Below are positions 53,427 to 63,900 of a DNA stretch of 64,000 bases, one piece after another. The notes under the pieces were generated by a model. That model searched no databases, was not told where the DNA came from, and was given only the letters and a program-made list of their open reading frames with translations. This stretch comes from Larix kaempferi (taxonomy: Eukaryota; Streptophyta; Pinopsida; Pinales; Pinaceae). The DNA lies in contig BSBM01000076.1 of assembly GCA_027924585.1 (NCBI GenBank), positions 10,028,001-10,092,000 of the forward strand, given 5' to 3'. How positions within the stretch are numbered: the stretch's first letter is position 1; the number at the start of each line of letters is the position of its first letter. Both the position numbers and the translations under genes were made by a program.

Positions 53427-53811
53427 TGTTAGGAACCCATGTCAACCCTTCTATTTACTTTGTTAGTATATTGTTGTTGGACGCATATGATTTGTAAGTA
53501 GTCCCATAGTATTTGTTGATCCATAGTTTGTATTATTGTTGTTGGATGCATATGCTTTGTAAGTCGTCCCGTAGTAATTGTTGATCCATAGTTTGTATTG
53601 ACACATGGTATTGACCCATGGTATTGGTGCCTAGACTTAGTATATAAGTTTGTGTTGAGACCAATGAAGGTACTGCGAAGTTATTTGTATTGAGCTGCTC
53701 AAAGGAGGTTGCCCCCTTGAAGTGGCATGTGATCAATAAAAATGATTATGTGTTCTGTTATTTCTGCTATCTCGTGTATTTTCATTAATTAATTGTTGCA
53801 GGTTCTTCACA
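53427..53811 (+). repeat. 5' LTR of element B
   Basis: 385 bp. Carries an internal ~65-bp tandem duplication (TTGTTGTTGGA(C/T)GCATATG...GATCCATAGTTTGTATT twice) that the 3' LTR lacks. Contains TATATAAG near 53640. Confidence 0.92.
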
Positions 53812-53813
53812 TC

Positions 53814-53826
53814 TGGTATCATAGCA
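53814..53826 (+). promoter_or_regulatory. Primer-binding site of element B
   Basis: TGGTATCATAGCA, two bases after the LTR, resembles the Met-tRNA-complementary TGGTATCAGAGC with one change. Confidence 0.85.
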
Positions 53827-54239
53827 CTTTCTTGGGCTTGTTGGGTGGAATTTATGCCAAATTTTTTTCCGCATATGTTGCAAGTTCGGATATGGGAATA
53901 ATCCCTATCTGCTTAACTGTGGGAAGTACTTGGACATAATCCCTAAAACTCATTGTGAGAAGTACCATAGGAACCCCAAAGTAGCAGGCCCATTGAGAGG
54001 ACCTGCCAGCAAAAAGAGCAATGACCCCTACCTGATTGACTAGTTCCCACCTATGAGGTAAACCAAGAGCTGTCGTTTCTGGCAAAGCGGTTATCAGTTT
54101 CACCTGAGCCGTGGAGTGAGGGGTACTTCCCCAATACGCAAACCGTCAGATAGCATTGGTGGCCGAGTGAAACCCCTGAACTGTTAGGAAGCCAAACATA
54201 CTTGGGGTCCATATCTATTTTCAGCTGAACTGTTGCCGA

Positions 54240-54470
54240 TCACTTTCGCGCCGTTTTAGATCCATTCCGAGCCGTTTCAGATTCATTCTGAAATCCGTTT
54301 CAGATCCAGTTGTTTCAGCTCTATTTTGAAAGACATTTCAGATCCAGCCGTTTTAGATCCAACCGTTTTCGATCAATTTAACACCGTTTCAGATCCATCT
54401 GTTTTCGATCACTTCTGCGTCATTGCAGATCCATTTGTTTCCGATCCCTTCTGTGCCGTACCAAATCCAT
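54240..54470 (+). repeat. Degenerate 18-20 bp repeats in the leader of element B
   Basis: CCGTTTCAGATCCATTC(T/C)G-type units (also CCGTTTTCGATCAATTT, GTTTCCGATCCCTTCTG) occur about twelve times. The 67-codon open frame here (DPxVxDxF repeats) results from them. Confidence 0.75.
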
Positions 54471-54920
54471 TCTGCATTTTTTTTTGTTTTTTTGCCATAT
54501 CTCTCTTGTTTTCACTCTGTTTCCCTTGAAACTTCCCTGACACCCCTGTAATCTCATTCTGCATCTTTCATTCCTGAGGACCCTATCCCAAATTCCACTT
54601 CCCAAAGCCATAAATCCCACATTTGTCTATTTTTAGGGTTTGTCATAACTTCCTTAATTTTCACCCAATCGCCTTCAAATTTTGCCATCGTGTTCATTCC
54701 CTATTTCTGCTTCTTTGTCCCTCTGACAAATTTTCCCATTCTTTCACCCCGTTTCTGAAATCCTCATTTTCTGCTTCCCTGTCCATTCGAAAGTGTCCAA
54801 ATCCTAGTCAAACCCCAATTACCCATCAGAGTTTTTCCCAAATCCAAATTTTCCTTTACTAAATAAGGTTTTGTTTGTATTTTTCTACCCATTCCGAAAA
54901 AATAAAAAAATCTTGGTTAT

Positions 54921-55593
54921 ATGGTTGTTACCCACGTCGGAGCAAAAATCATGGAGGAAGCACTTGCAACCATCCAAACCAAACTCCAGGATTTGGATGA
55001 AAAATTTCTTGGCCTCCATCTTGAGCATTCAACCATGAACAACAAATGACAGTCCAAGTCTTCATCAGACAATGGGTTCTCTTCTTCTAGCAATTTCCGT
55101 TTTTCCTCACTTCAATGGTAATGATCCGGCTGGATGGATCTATCATGCAGAACAATATTTCAGTTTGCATAATACTTTTGATGTCACCAAAGTTCCACTT
55201 GCATCATTTCATTTGGAACAGGAAGTTCTTCAATGGTACCGTTGGTACATCAAGGCTCATGAAGAGCCAAAATGGCCAGATTTTTGCCAGCTCCTTTTGC
55301 AACAATTTGGTCCTAGTGCTTTTGATGACTTCACAGGATCCCTCACTAAACTTCACCAAATTGGCACTATGAGAGAGTATCAGACAGAATTTGAGAAACT
55401 AGCCAATCACACAGAAGGATTTTACGATGAATTCTACAGGAGTTGTTTTATCAGTGGTCTTAAGGATGAAATCCACTCAGAGGTTAAAATGTTATGTCCC
55501 AACACAATGATGGAAGCCCTGGGGTTGGCTAAGTTGGAAAAAGACAAGATTGTAGCCCAACAATGCTCCAAACCCACTTTTGTCCCCTTTTGA
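54921..55593 (+). pseudogene. gag of element B
   Basis: The likely start is ATG 54921 (MVVTHVGAKIMEEALATIQTKLQDLDEKF), a coiled-coil-like N-terminus common in this gypsy lineage. It hits a stop near 55047 and a frameshift, after which the frame from 55072 continues VFPHFNGNDPAGWIYHAEQYF, LEQEVLQWYRWY, WPDFCQLLLQQFGPSAFDDFTGSLTKLHQIGTMREYQTEFEKLANH and FISGLKDEIHSEVKML. These are the landmarks of the retrotransposon gag domain of Ty3/gypsy. The same frame continues past a TGA (55591) into the nucleocapsid and protease. Confidence 0.9.
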
Positions 55594-55596
55594 AAT

Positions 55597-56310
55597 ATGG
55601 GTTCTCAACGACCTCCCATCTCGCCAGCTCCTCAACCAACTTCTATTAAGCATTTTTCTGAAACAGAGATGCAGGCATGCAGAGAAAAAGGGCTTTGTTA
55701 TAATTGTGATGAGAAATTCACTCGGGGACATAGATGTGTTCAAAAAAAGTTCTATCTCTTGGATATGGATTCTCTGCTTGCCTCTAAAATTGGTGAAGAA
55801 GCTCCAGCTACAATGGATGATCAAGTCGACATTCAGGAGCCACCTATTGACCCCCCATCTCAGGTTGACCAACCAGAGATATCTCTCCATGATTTATCTG
55901 GCGTCACCACCCCCCAAACAATGCGGGTCAGGGGTTTCTTCAAGAAGCTTCCTCTTACAATACTCATTGATTCTGGTAGCACTCATAACTTCATTGACCC
56001 TCGGATCGCCAAACAGGATGATTGTTTTTTCCATCCTTGCTCCAACTTTGAAGTCATGGTTGCCAATGGGGGCACCTTACCTTGCAAGGGAAAGTGTCAC
56101 AATGTGTGTATCTCTCTGGAAGATTATAAACTGTGCTCTGACATGTTTTCCTTGTCCTTAGGTAGATGTGATGTGGTTTTGGGCATTCAATGGTTACGCA
56201 CACTTGGCCCCATCTTATGGGATTTTGATGAACTTTGGATGCAGTTTTCAGTCAATGGGACACAACACAAATTTACAGGCTTACAACCAGGGTCTCCTTG
56301 CATCACCTGA
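55597..56310 (+). pseudogene. Nucleocapsid knuckle and protease of element B
   Basis: In frame with gag after one stop. CYNCDEKFTRGHRC is the lineage's C-x2-C-x7-H-x-C-like knuckle, followed by an acidic, Pro-rich linker. RGFFKKLPLTILIDSGSTHNFID carries the aspartic-protease active site, then ANGGTLPCKGKC and DVVLGIQWLRTLGPILWDF, which usually mark the end of protease. 237 residues without a stop, so this is the best-kept part of the element. Confidence 0.92.
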
Positions 56311-56895
56311 AAAATATACTTAAGAAGAATTCACATGGTGTCATCGCTCAGCTCCATTCCATTCAGATGCACCCATCAATGGTCTCCACTACTTCCTTGG
56401 ATAGATATGCAGGTGTCTTTGTTGCACCAGTGGGCTTGCCGCCTTCAAGAGACCTTTCCGGTAAGATTTTAGCCGCATCTACATCTCAGCAGGAAATGAT
56501 GGCTATTTTGGATGCAGTACCAAAGTGGAAGATATCCCTATTAGGGAATTATTTCTGCATCAAGACTGATCTCCAGAATCTGGAAAATTTCCTGGAACAA
56601 CGGGTCTCCTCCCCAGCACACCTGAAATGGGCTATCCAACTCATGGGTCATGACCTATGAGATCACTTACAAGAAGGGTAAGAACAATATAGTGGTAGAT
56701 GCTCCTTCTCGCACATTTGATGACCCGATTTCTCTTACAGCTATTTCTCTGCTTGTTCCAAATTGGTTGCAATCTGTTCAACAGTGCTATCTCTTCTATG
56801 AACTCCATGATTCTTCATCGGTAGGGCACTCTGGGTTCCTCAAAACGTATGACCAGAAACAATGTAACTTCTTTTGGCAGGACCAAAAATGACAA
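56311..56895 (+). pseudogene. RNase H remnant and integrase start of element B (RT core deleted)
   Basis: A frame reads RYAGVFVAPVGLPPSR, which normally precedes the RT. It then jumps directly to QQEMMAILDAVPKWKISLLGNYFCIKTDLQNLENFLEQRVSSPAHLKWAIQLMGHDL, the RNase H domain. About 0.7-0.8 kb of RT, including its catalytic aspartates, is therefore missing. After a frameshift the reading goes on as YEITYKKGKNNIVVDAPSR, the RNase H end, and HDSSSVGHSGFLKTYDQ-FFW, the zinc-binding start of integrase. Confidence 0.88.
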
Positions 56896-57422
56896 TTCAA
56901 TAGATGGTGGTTGACTATGATACTTGCCAGGTCAACAAGGGTGAAACGACACTCCTTTCGGGACTGCTCGAACCCTTTCCCATCCCTACACAGAATTGGA
57001 CAACTATTTCTATGGGTTTCCTAGAAGCGCTCTAGTGGTACAATACCACGTCTAAAAGGATACCATATGAAGCAGTATATGGACTTGAACCACCAGTTCT
57101 TCTTCCATACACCCTCAGTAGCTACCCAGTTCAGGAAATTGACTCGGTTCTTCGAAACCACGATTAGATTCTTCTCATTCTACAGGACAATCTTCACATG
57201 GCAAGAATTTGGCTGAAACAACAAGCGGATCAGCACCGTTCAGAGTGCACTTTTCACGCAAATGATATGGTTCTTCTTTGTCTACATCCTTCTAAGCAAT
57301 CCTCCTGAAACTCAAAAGGCGTCAGTGTCCCGGAATGCAACCCAATGATGCTACATGGGAACCACTCCTTCAAATTCTGCATCAATTTCCACATCTAAAG
57401 CTTTGAGGAAAAAGCTTTTTCT
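56896..57422 (+). pseudogene. Integrase remnants of element B (core deleted)
   Basis: YDTCQVNKGETTLLSGLLEPFPIPTQNW and TISMGF are the residues after the zinc region. The D,D-35-E core is then skipped and the reading resumes WYNTTSKRIPYEAVYGLEPPVLLPY, LILQDNLHMARIWLKQQADQHRS and FHANDMVLLCLHPSKQSS. Close to the end another frame has NDATWEPLLQILHQFPHLK, resembling the C-terminal tail of gypsy polyproteins. Stops and frameshifts throughout. Confidence 0.82.
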
Positions 57423-57435
57423 AAGGGAGAGGGGA
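57423..57435 (+). promoter_or_regulatory. Polypurine tract of element B
   Basis: AAGGGAGAGGGGA adjacent to the 3' LTR. Confidence 0.88.
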
Positions 57436-57773
57436 TGTTAGGAACCCATGTCAACCCTTCTATTTGCTTTGTTAGTATATTGTTGTTGGACGCATATGCT
57501 TTGTAAGTCGTCCCGTAGTAATTGTTGATCCATAGTTTGTATTGGCCCATGGTTTGTATTGATGCATGGTATTGACCCATGGTATTGGCGCCTAGACTTA
57601 GTATATAAGTTTGTGTTGAGACCAATGAAGGTACCGTGGAGTTATTTGTATTGAGATTGCTCAAAGGAGGTTTCCCCCTCAGAGTGGCTTGCGATCAATA
57701 AAAGTGATTTTGAGTTCTGTTATTTCTTCTATCTCGTGTATTTTCATTAATTAATTGTTGCAGGTTCTTCACA
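57436..57773 (+). repeat. 3' LTR of element B
   Basis: 338 bp. Lacks the ~65-bp duplication of the 5' copy but has its own small GGCCCATGGTTTGTATTGATG insertion. Confidence 0.92.
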
Positions 57774-57778
57774 TCTTT

Positions 57779-57815
57779 CTATTTTTATGTTATTCTGGGA
57801 ATTTGATGCATAACA
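57779..57815 (+). repeat. Element A 5' LTR, second part
   Basis: CTATTTTTATGTTATTCTGGG...GCATAACA completes the LTR interrupted by element B, matching CTATTTTTACGCTATTTTGGG at the end of the 3' LTR. Confidence 0.85.
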
Positions 57816-58679
57816 TTTGGTATCATATCCATTTTTTTGTAAAGATTTTATGGGGATGTTTTAGATTACTAAATTTTGAGGAGTTTTAGAGAACATAGTG
57901 AAATATCTATGGTAAAAATTTCAGGTCTTGATTCATTATAAGTTCAAAGTTATAGTTTGTGGAAGTTAGGGTTTTTGACTAGTCCAAAAACTAGTCTAAA
58001 ACAAGTGTTTTAGGTAAAACTATTATATATGAATTTCGAGAGATAAAAATTGAGTGCCACTTATTGCATCAAAAGTAAGACAGACCATAGTGTTTTTGGT
58101 AAAAAAAAATATAAGCATAAAGGGAAATTGCTCATGTTAGTCCGTACAGGTTCGTTCTCCTAAAAGGGGAAAAAAAACATGTTTTGGGAAAGTTACAATA
58201 ACTCTCTCCCGGGATATCAAAATTGGGTCAATCCTATGGAATTGCTTAGAAGACATACACATATACTACTAGAAAAAAATTAAGACTTAGAGGGGCTAAA
58301 GTTTCATAGATACTTTAGGATCAAGGTCAACTGACAAGACAACCTACAAATCATGGTTTTCTAAAGGTATGCTAACTTGAAACTTGCATAAATTTTGATT
58401 GGAATATCTATTTTGGTTGATTCAAAATGTGTTATAAAGAGGAAATAGAGAATACATATGGTAAATATCAATGGGGATATAATAGCAAGGGGAAAAGCAA
58501 AAATTAATTCACCCACTAAACCTTCTAAAAGCTTAACCATGACTCATGAATAAAATGACTCATCAAGCGGAAGAATTTGCCAATACTAAGAGGTAACATG
58601 GGACAATGAGTTCTTCACACAGAAAAATCCAAAATTAATAAAGTGTTGAGGAAAATACTTGTTTGAATGGGGAGGGGCA
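57816..58679 (+). other. Interior of element A
   Basis: Primer-binding-like TGGTATCA at 57818, then ~850 bp of AT-rich sequence with stops in all frames, ending in a GAATGGGGAGGGGCA purine tract. No protein-coding capacity. Confidence 0.7.
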
Positions 58680-58960
58680 TGCTAATCCCTATATATATTG
58701 CGACATTACATTTCTATTATTATAGTACAATATTGTTTTTATTGGTCATCTAGAATTGTAATTGTACCCTTTGTCTCCTATATATATACTAAGGAGACCT
58801 AATTTAGGATCAAATAATCTTGTTTTGTGTATTTGATACATTTTATAAGGAGGTTCCCCCCTTGAATATGATTCTTATTCATCTCTTTATTTCATTCTCA
58901 GGGCATTGAGTTACTCTTTCTTTCTATTTTTACGCTATTTTGGGAATTTGGTTCATAATA
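58680..58960 (+). repeat. Element A 3' LTR
   Basis: 281 bp, lacking a ~30-bp stretch (GTCGAGGACCTTAATTG region) present in the 5' copy. It ends CATAATA, one change from the expected CATAACA. Confidence 0.82.
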
Positions 58961-59129
58961 ATGACAAACTCTCTAGATGTATTGAATGATTACCATGGTC
59001 CAAAAAGGTGAAAGCAATGCTTCCATGTTTGGCTACATAAACAAGTTCATGTACACTGACTTTATGGTCATATCAGGGAAGGAGCCAAAGATAATGCATG
59101 TATAAATCTAATTTTATCTACAAATGGGT

Positions 59130-60967
59130 GATGAACATAGAAGAGGGGATTGGTTCTTAGGGGAGGACTCCACAATTATCAAGTTTTACGAGGTGGAAGC
59201 TTCCCCTATTCGATTAGCCAAGATCCTCACCCCAAGAATTGTGTACTTATGATACGCAATTGGTCTATATTGATGAACTTGCCCATTTTCTAAGGTCCAA
59301 TAAGAAAATCCACATAAGCTATCCCATACTTTCTTTTCCATGTAATAAGGGTGGTAGGAAGGTTTCCAAGATCATAAAAGAGTTGGATTTCCCTTAGACA
59401 AACATTATACATATGATTCTCATTTCACCATATCAACAACAAAGGGAAAAAACAAGCCAAGGACCAAATACCATGAGAGCAAGGCCCTAGAGGAGAAATG
59501 GGAAAGCACGCACTTTTGGTTGGAATTAAAGGCAATCATAGAAGTTGATGCAAATCTTGTGAAGGCAATGTCAGAGGCCTTCCCTACTCCTTAGCTTGAT
59601 AAATTGGACATTCCATCTAATTACATGCTTCATAAGGAAGATAATGTCGTGGTTACGAAGGAAGAGATGAATTTTACAACCTTAACTAAGGAAAGAAGGA
59701 AGGAGGTATAAAATGAAAACTTCAATAGACATAAGACAGGAACATGGTGGAGAATGGTGTTGTTTGTATCGAGAATGTCCATTACGGACATATGCCTTAA
59801 TATGAGCAATTACTTAAATTATATGAGGAAGGACATGATATAGATGATCCCAATGATGAAGATGAAGTATATGATGATTTTCCAATGATGTGGTTTGATC
59901 AAATGGAGAACAAAAGGATATGCACCTCCAATTCTAGTGCCTAAACTACTTCTCAAAGTAGAAGTCTAGGTCTATGAGAAAGTTTTGCTTATGATGCAAT
60001 CCATGGGAAACAAAGCTACTCAAGGATCGAGGAAGGATGAGCAATAGAAAATTTACCCACTCATTACAGAACAAAGTCCTAGAGGCCTAGGTCTAGGATC
60101 CTCTTTTGATGCTCCCATGGCTGAAAAAGAGGATTTACAGTGCACCTTCACCTGTGAAGCATATAAGATTGTTTAATTCAAAATGCTAATGGAATATTTG
60201 AGTCATGGGATTCCCAAAACAAACTGTACACTTCCCATTTCACCTCAACAACAACAACAACAAGGCATGAAAGAAGGACAACAGGATTTGGCACATGTGG
60301 GTAATGGAGGAGAGAAGATAGAGGAAGATAGAGGAAGTACAAGCAAGTGTAGAAGTAGAAGAGGCATTGGAGAAGAAAAGGGCAAAGAAGGTGAGAAATG
60401 ATGCAAAATAAATATTAGCCAATGAAGTTGTCAAGGAGAAAGTGAGAGTAAAGGTAGAGGAGGATAGAAAGGCTACAAAAGAGAAAACAACCAATGAAAA
60501 TGGAAAATATAAGGAAAGAAAATAGGTATAGGAGAGAAAGGCCACAAAAGGAAAAACAACATATGAAGTTTCCTAGGAGGAAAGAAAAGAAGCAATGTAG
60601 GAAAAGATAAATCTCGAAAAAGATCATAAGAAATAAATTGAAGATGATAAAAGATAAGAAAAGGAACCGGGAAATGAGAAAGATGATGAGGATGTTGAAT
60701 CAAATAAGGATACAATTGAGGTGTTAGAAGGATGAACAAAGAGACAAGCTAGGAACATACTTTCAAATTCAAATATGCTAGAAGTGGTTGGGGGTCCTAC
60801 CCCCATAATCCCAGTTTCCTCCTCTCCCTCCAAATTCTTCAATGTATTTTCTGTAGTTATCCCAAAAGGGATTATTATCACTCTTGGTGCCAACACCTCA
60901 TAGGAATCCAACCATCCATCCTCATGGTTTGATATTTGTTGTAGGAAAAATGGTTCAATGGTGAGCT
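59130..60967 (+). pseudogene. Decayed coding region with a G-patch-like segment (unclassified)
   Basis: Protein-like readings follow one another on the plus strand with few gaps: GDWFLGEDSTIIKFYEVEASP (from 59145), HESKALEEKWESTHFWLELKAIIEVDANLVKAMSEAFPTP (59480-59590), then ILVPKLLLKVEV, LLMMQSMGNKATQGS-KDEQ (59985-60045), YPLITEQSPRGLGLGSSFDAP, and a Gln run followed by a Glu/Lys-rich, coiled-coil-like region to 60735. It ends GANTS (60903). The MMQSMGxKxxQG...KDEQ block fits a G-patch. Such blocks occur in some plant retroelement polyproteins and in host RNA-processing proteins. Most stops are TAA/TAG one transition from Gln. A 10-bp tandem repeat (AGATAGAGGA twice, near 60315) shifts the frame. 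I cannot name the protein. Confidence 0.45.
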
Positions 60968-63900
60968 AAATGTTCTTTCCTGGTAGGTTGAAACAAATGC
61001 AATAGTACACGAGTGGGTTAGTATGGCTGATAAAAATATGGTGAATCCATGAAATGAATAACAACACATACAATAGCTACTTCTAAGATTAAAATTTCGA
61101 AAATGACATGAAAAACACAATAAAGAGATGAAGTTCAACCACATGTTTTTGTCCAATGAAAAAGCTTTTAATACAATAACATCACCTTGAGGAATGTACC
61201 TTCCAAGAGGCATCCAAAACTCTCTTTGGGAGGGTCCTTTGAATTCTCTCTAATTGATCACTAATAAAATTGGAATTGTGAAGGAAAAGACTTGCTTTTT
61301 GATGAAGAATTCAAGGGAGCTTGATATGCCAATGAATGGTGAGAATGCAGATGAAAGAGATGTCTTCCAAGCAGATTCTTGAAACATAACCTTGCCCTAG
61401 AGTTTTCTTATGGAATGCATGCTCGTGGATTCTTTTTATAGCCAATTTGGAGGACTTCAAAGAACTAGTTCAAAATGTGAATGGTATTCTTCATCTAGTG
61501 CCTTTAAGGTACAAAGATGGGGGCTATTGAATGCCTAAGTACCTGATAGAAGCCAATTCAAACCTCTTTGGTGCGCAAAATGCAGTTGAGGAGCTTTGGA
61601 TGCATCACACAATTTATTAGTCTATACATATGTGCAACCACATGGGTTTTAAAGGATTTTCCTTGTGATGTCATGCATGCTCCCTTTGTATGAAATCACA
61701 CAGGGAAACACAATTTTACTATGCCAAAACAACTATATTCCACATGTTGATTTTTGGTAAAATGGAAGCCTTGTGAGATGCAGGTCGTATATTGATGATG
61801 GTTTTCAATAATGAATGCTAAAATGTTGTAAGCATGAAAAATTCAAGTGATAGCAAATGCCACTTGATGTATGAGGTTAGGAGGGACTTGATGGCTAAAA
61901 TACATCATTTCTTCCCTTCATGTTGATAATCCATAACTGTGAGGGTAAGATAGCAATTTGTTGAGAATAAATGACATCTTGTGAGGGATTGGTGGTGATT
62001 AACTATGAAATAAAAACATGAAAGGTGTGATATAAAGAATAATTTTATACAAATGATACAAACATCCCTATGCTCATGAAAATTTTACCAAGTAAATTAT
62101 AATGAGAGGAGACCGAGGGATCAACTCTATGAACTACTATGGTAAGATCAAAGTTGGTTTTGATCCCTGACCTCAGTATACATGGTTGGTATCATAATGT
62201 GAGAGAAATGAGGCCTGGGGGGGGTGAAATTTGCATGATCTTGAACAGTCCCATGGGGGTGGGGGACTTGAATACCGATGAAGTTTCTAGGAGGGCAATC
62301 CATAATGCTAGATATGGATGTCTTCAAACATGATTGGGAATGATGAAATCGTTGGAATGTACAATTCTCCATGATGCGATAAAGGAGTTGGTGTCGAGGA
62401 TAAGGGAGATGACTAAAGAAAAGAGAGTGGACGACTCTCTCTGCTCGGTCCAAGATTAAAATTTTATTGATGAGAGGGGTAACCAAGGTAACAACCATTG
62501 CCAACATAACTATCAGAATGTATTTTGTTGGATTCGATGAGAGGCAATTCAATTCATGAGATGGGGATCTCATTAATGAGGACCAATAACATATTGCAAT
62601 TGATTAGGGTGGTGAAAAAATAGAACAAGACAAGACAGTAATTGAGAGTCTCATGAATTCCCTTTTGCAGAGTGAGAGAGGTGGATGACACTAGGAAACA
62701 ATATTTAAACAGTTGTACAGAGTTTAACTAGGGGTTGAGGGGGCCATTGTAATGAATAGACTATACACTAGGTATCACATGGTGATGTCAGACTGAGATG
62801 AGTAGGAGAGTCATGTGGCAGGGTGATAGTGATAACAAACAAAGGTGCTGATAGATGACATGTTGCAAATACTTCGACCAAGGGTGACCAATGGTGCTGG
62901 TAGATGACATGTTTCAAATACTTTGACCAAGGGAGACCAATGGTGCTATTGTCGAAAACAATAATAATGTTATTGAAATATTCCATCGTTTTTTTTGTGT
63001 CGGGTATTTTCTTTTTACAAACGAATAAAAGAATAAGAGGGATTTTTACAGATGAGAAGACGGGTGCTCAATGAGTAAAGAGTACGTAGAGTGCATCTAT
63101 GGGGGTATTGAGGAAATAATGGTGTTTTAGTTAGAGGGAAGGGCCCCATCATGGGTCTTCTTGGAGGTTGACGAGATGGAGGGGAACATAAATGGTCTAA
63201 TAATCATGGTGGGGACATGAGGTCATTAAATTGTAGCCTGAAATTTCCCAGGGATCCAATGGGTGTGGACAACAATATGCATCAAGAAAAGAGCATGTGG
63301 TGTTCTTGGTGAGACAGTGGCTTGTCATATTCCTGACTCTTAGGATGAGGTGGCATGGGTGTCATGATACAAGAGGATGTGTTGACATGTACACACATGA
63401 TGGTAGAGTGCTACTGTCCAACAAAGGCATATTGAAGTGAAGGCTATGATGTGTATTTTTGGGTGAGGAGATCCTTAAGGTTATCAATAATATAACTTGA
63501 TATATGTAATGTACATGGATGGAATGTGAATATTATATGCAAGGTCTAATAGATATACTCGTTGAGGTTGCTGTGGACCTATGGGTGAAAAAGAACTTGT
63601 TCGACCAAAATCCTGCACACATGAAATGAATAACACGACATAATACTAATAATGATAAGAAATCCAATGGTGCAAATGGAATCAATAATGGGTGACCCTA
63701 CCTTAGGAAATGGTTAAAAATAAGGTCTAAATTAAGTTTTGGGGAGGATGAAACAAATGGCACCCTATTGAAGAGTGCACAATTGTGATCACAATAGTGA
63801 TAATTATGCATCAAATGAAGCTCTGGAACTCCCAAGTGAGCTAGTGGAAGATTGAGATTTCTGGATATAAAGAGGGTGGAGCCCACATTTTGAAATTTAT

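Larger units (their letters stand above)
53427..57773 (+). mobile_element. Ty3/gypsy LTR retrotransposon, element B (4.35 kb, internally deleted)
   Basis: LTRs TGTTAGGAACCC...CTTCACA at 53427-53811 and 57436-57773, with a perfect 5-bp target duplication TCTTT (53422-53426 and 57774-57778) lying within the LTR of element A. The 5' LTR is followed by a CTGGTATCATAGC primer-binding site and the 3' LTR is preceded by AAGGGAGAGGGGA. Order is gag, protease, RNase H, integrase, which is the gypsy order (integrase after RT). The RT catalytic core and the integrase core are missing. It must have been mobilised in trans or deleted after insertion. Confidence 0.93.
53144..58960 (+). mobile_element. Small non-coding LTR element A (TRIM/LARD-like), split by element B
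   Basis: A 5' LTR starts TGTTAAGCCCTATATAT at 53144, is interrupted at 53427 by element B, and resumes at 57779 to end GCATAACA at 57815. Directly after it is TTTGGTATCATATCC with a Met-tRNA-type primer-binding site (57818-57825). A ~860-bp interior without coding frames follows, then a purine tract (GGGGAGGGG) and the 3' LTR from 58680 (TGCTAATCCCTATATAT) to 58960 (CATAATA). Flanks ATGGA and ATGAC match only partly. Without B the element is ~1.5 kb, so it depends on enzymes from elsewhere. Confidence 0.8.

Noticed and set aside
55492-56161. Long frames on both strands overlapping element B gag/protease
   Set aside because: Shadows of the gag-protease frame, which carries the diagnostic motifs.
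60240-60739. Minus-strand frames of 70-101 codons, very rich in Phe, Leu and Ser, that look like membrane proteins
   Set aside because: They are the complement of a purine-rich Glu/Lys coding region on the plus strand; hydrophobicity is a by-product of the poly-pyrimidine strand.
62148-62573. 141-codon minus-strand frame
   Set aside because: No domain, composition or neighbour supports it; overlapping plus-strand frames are equally open.
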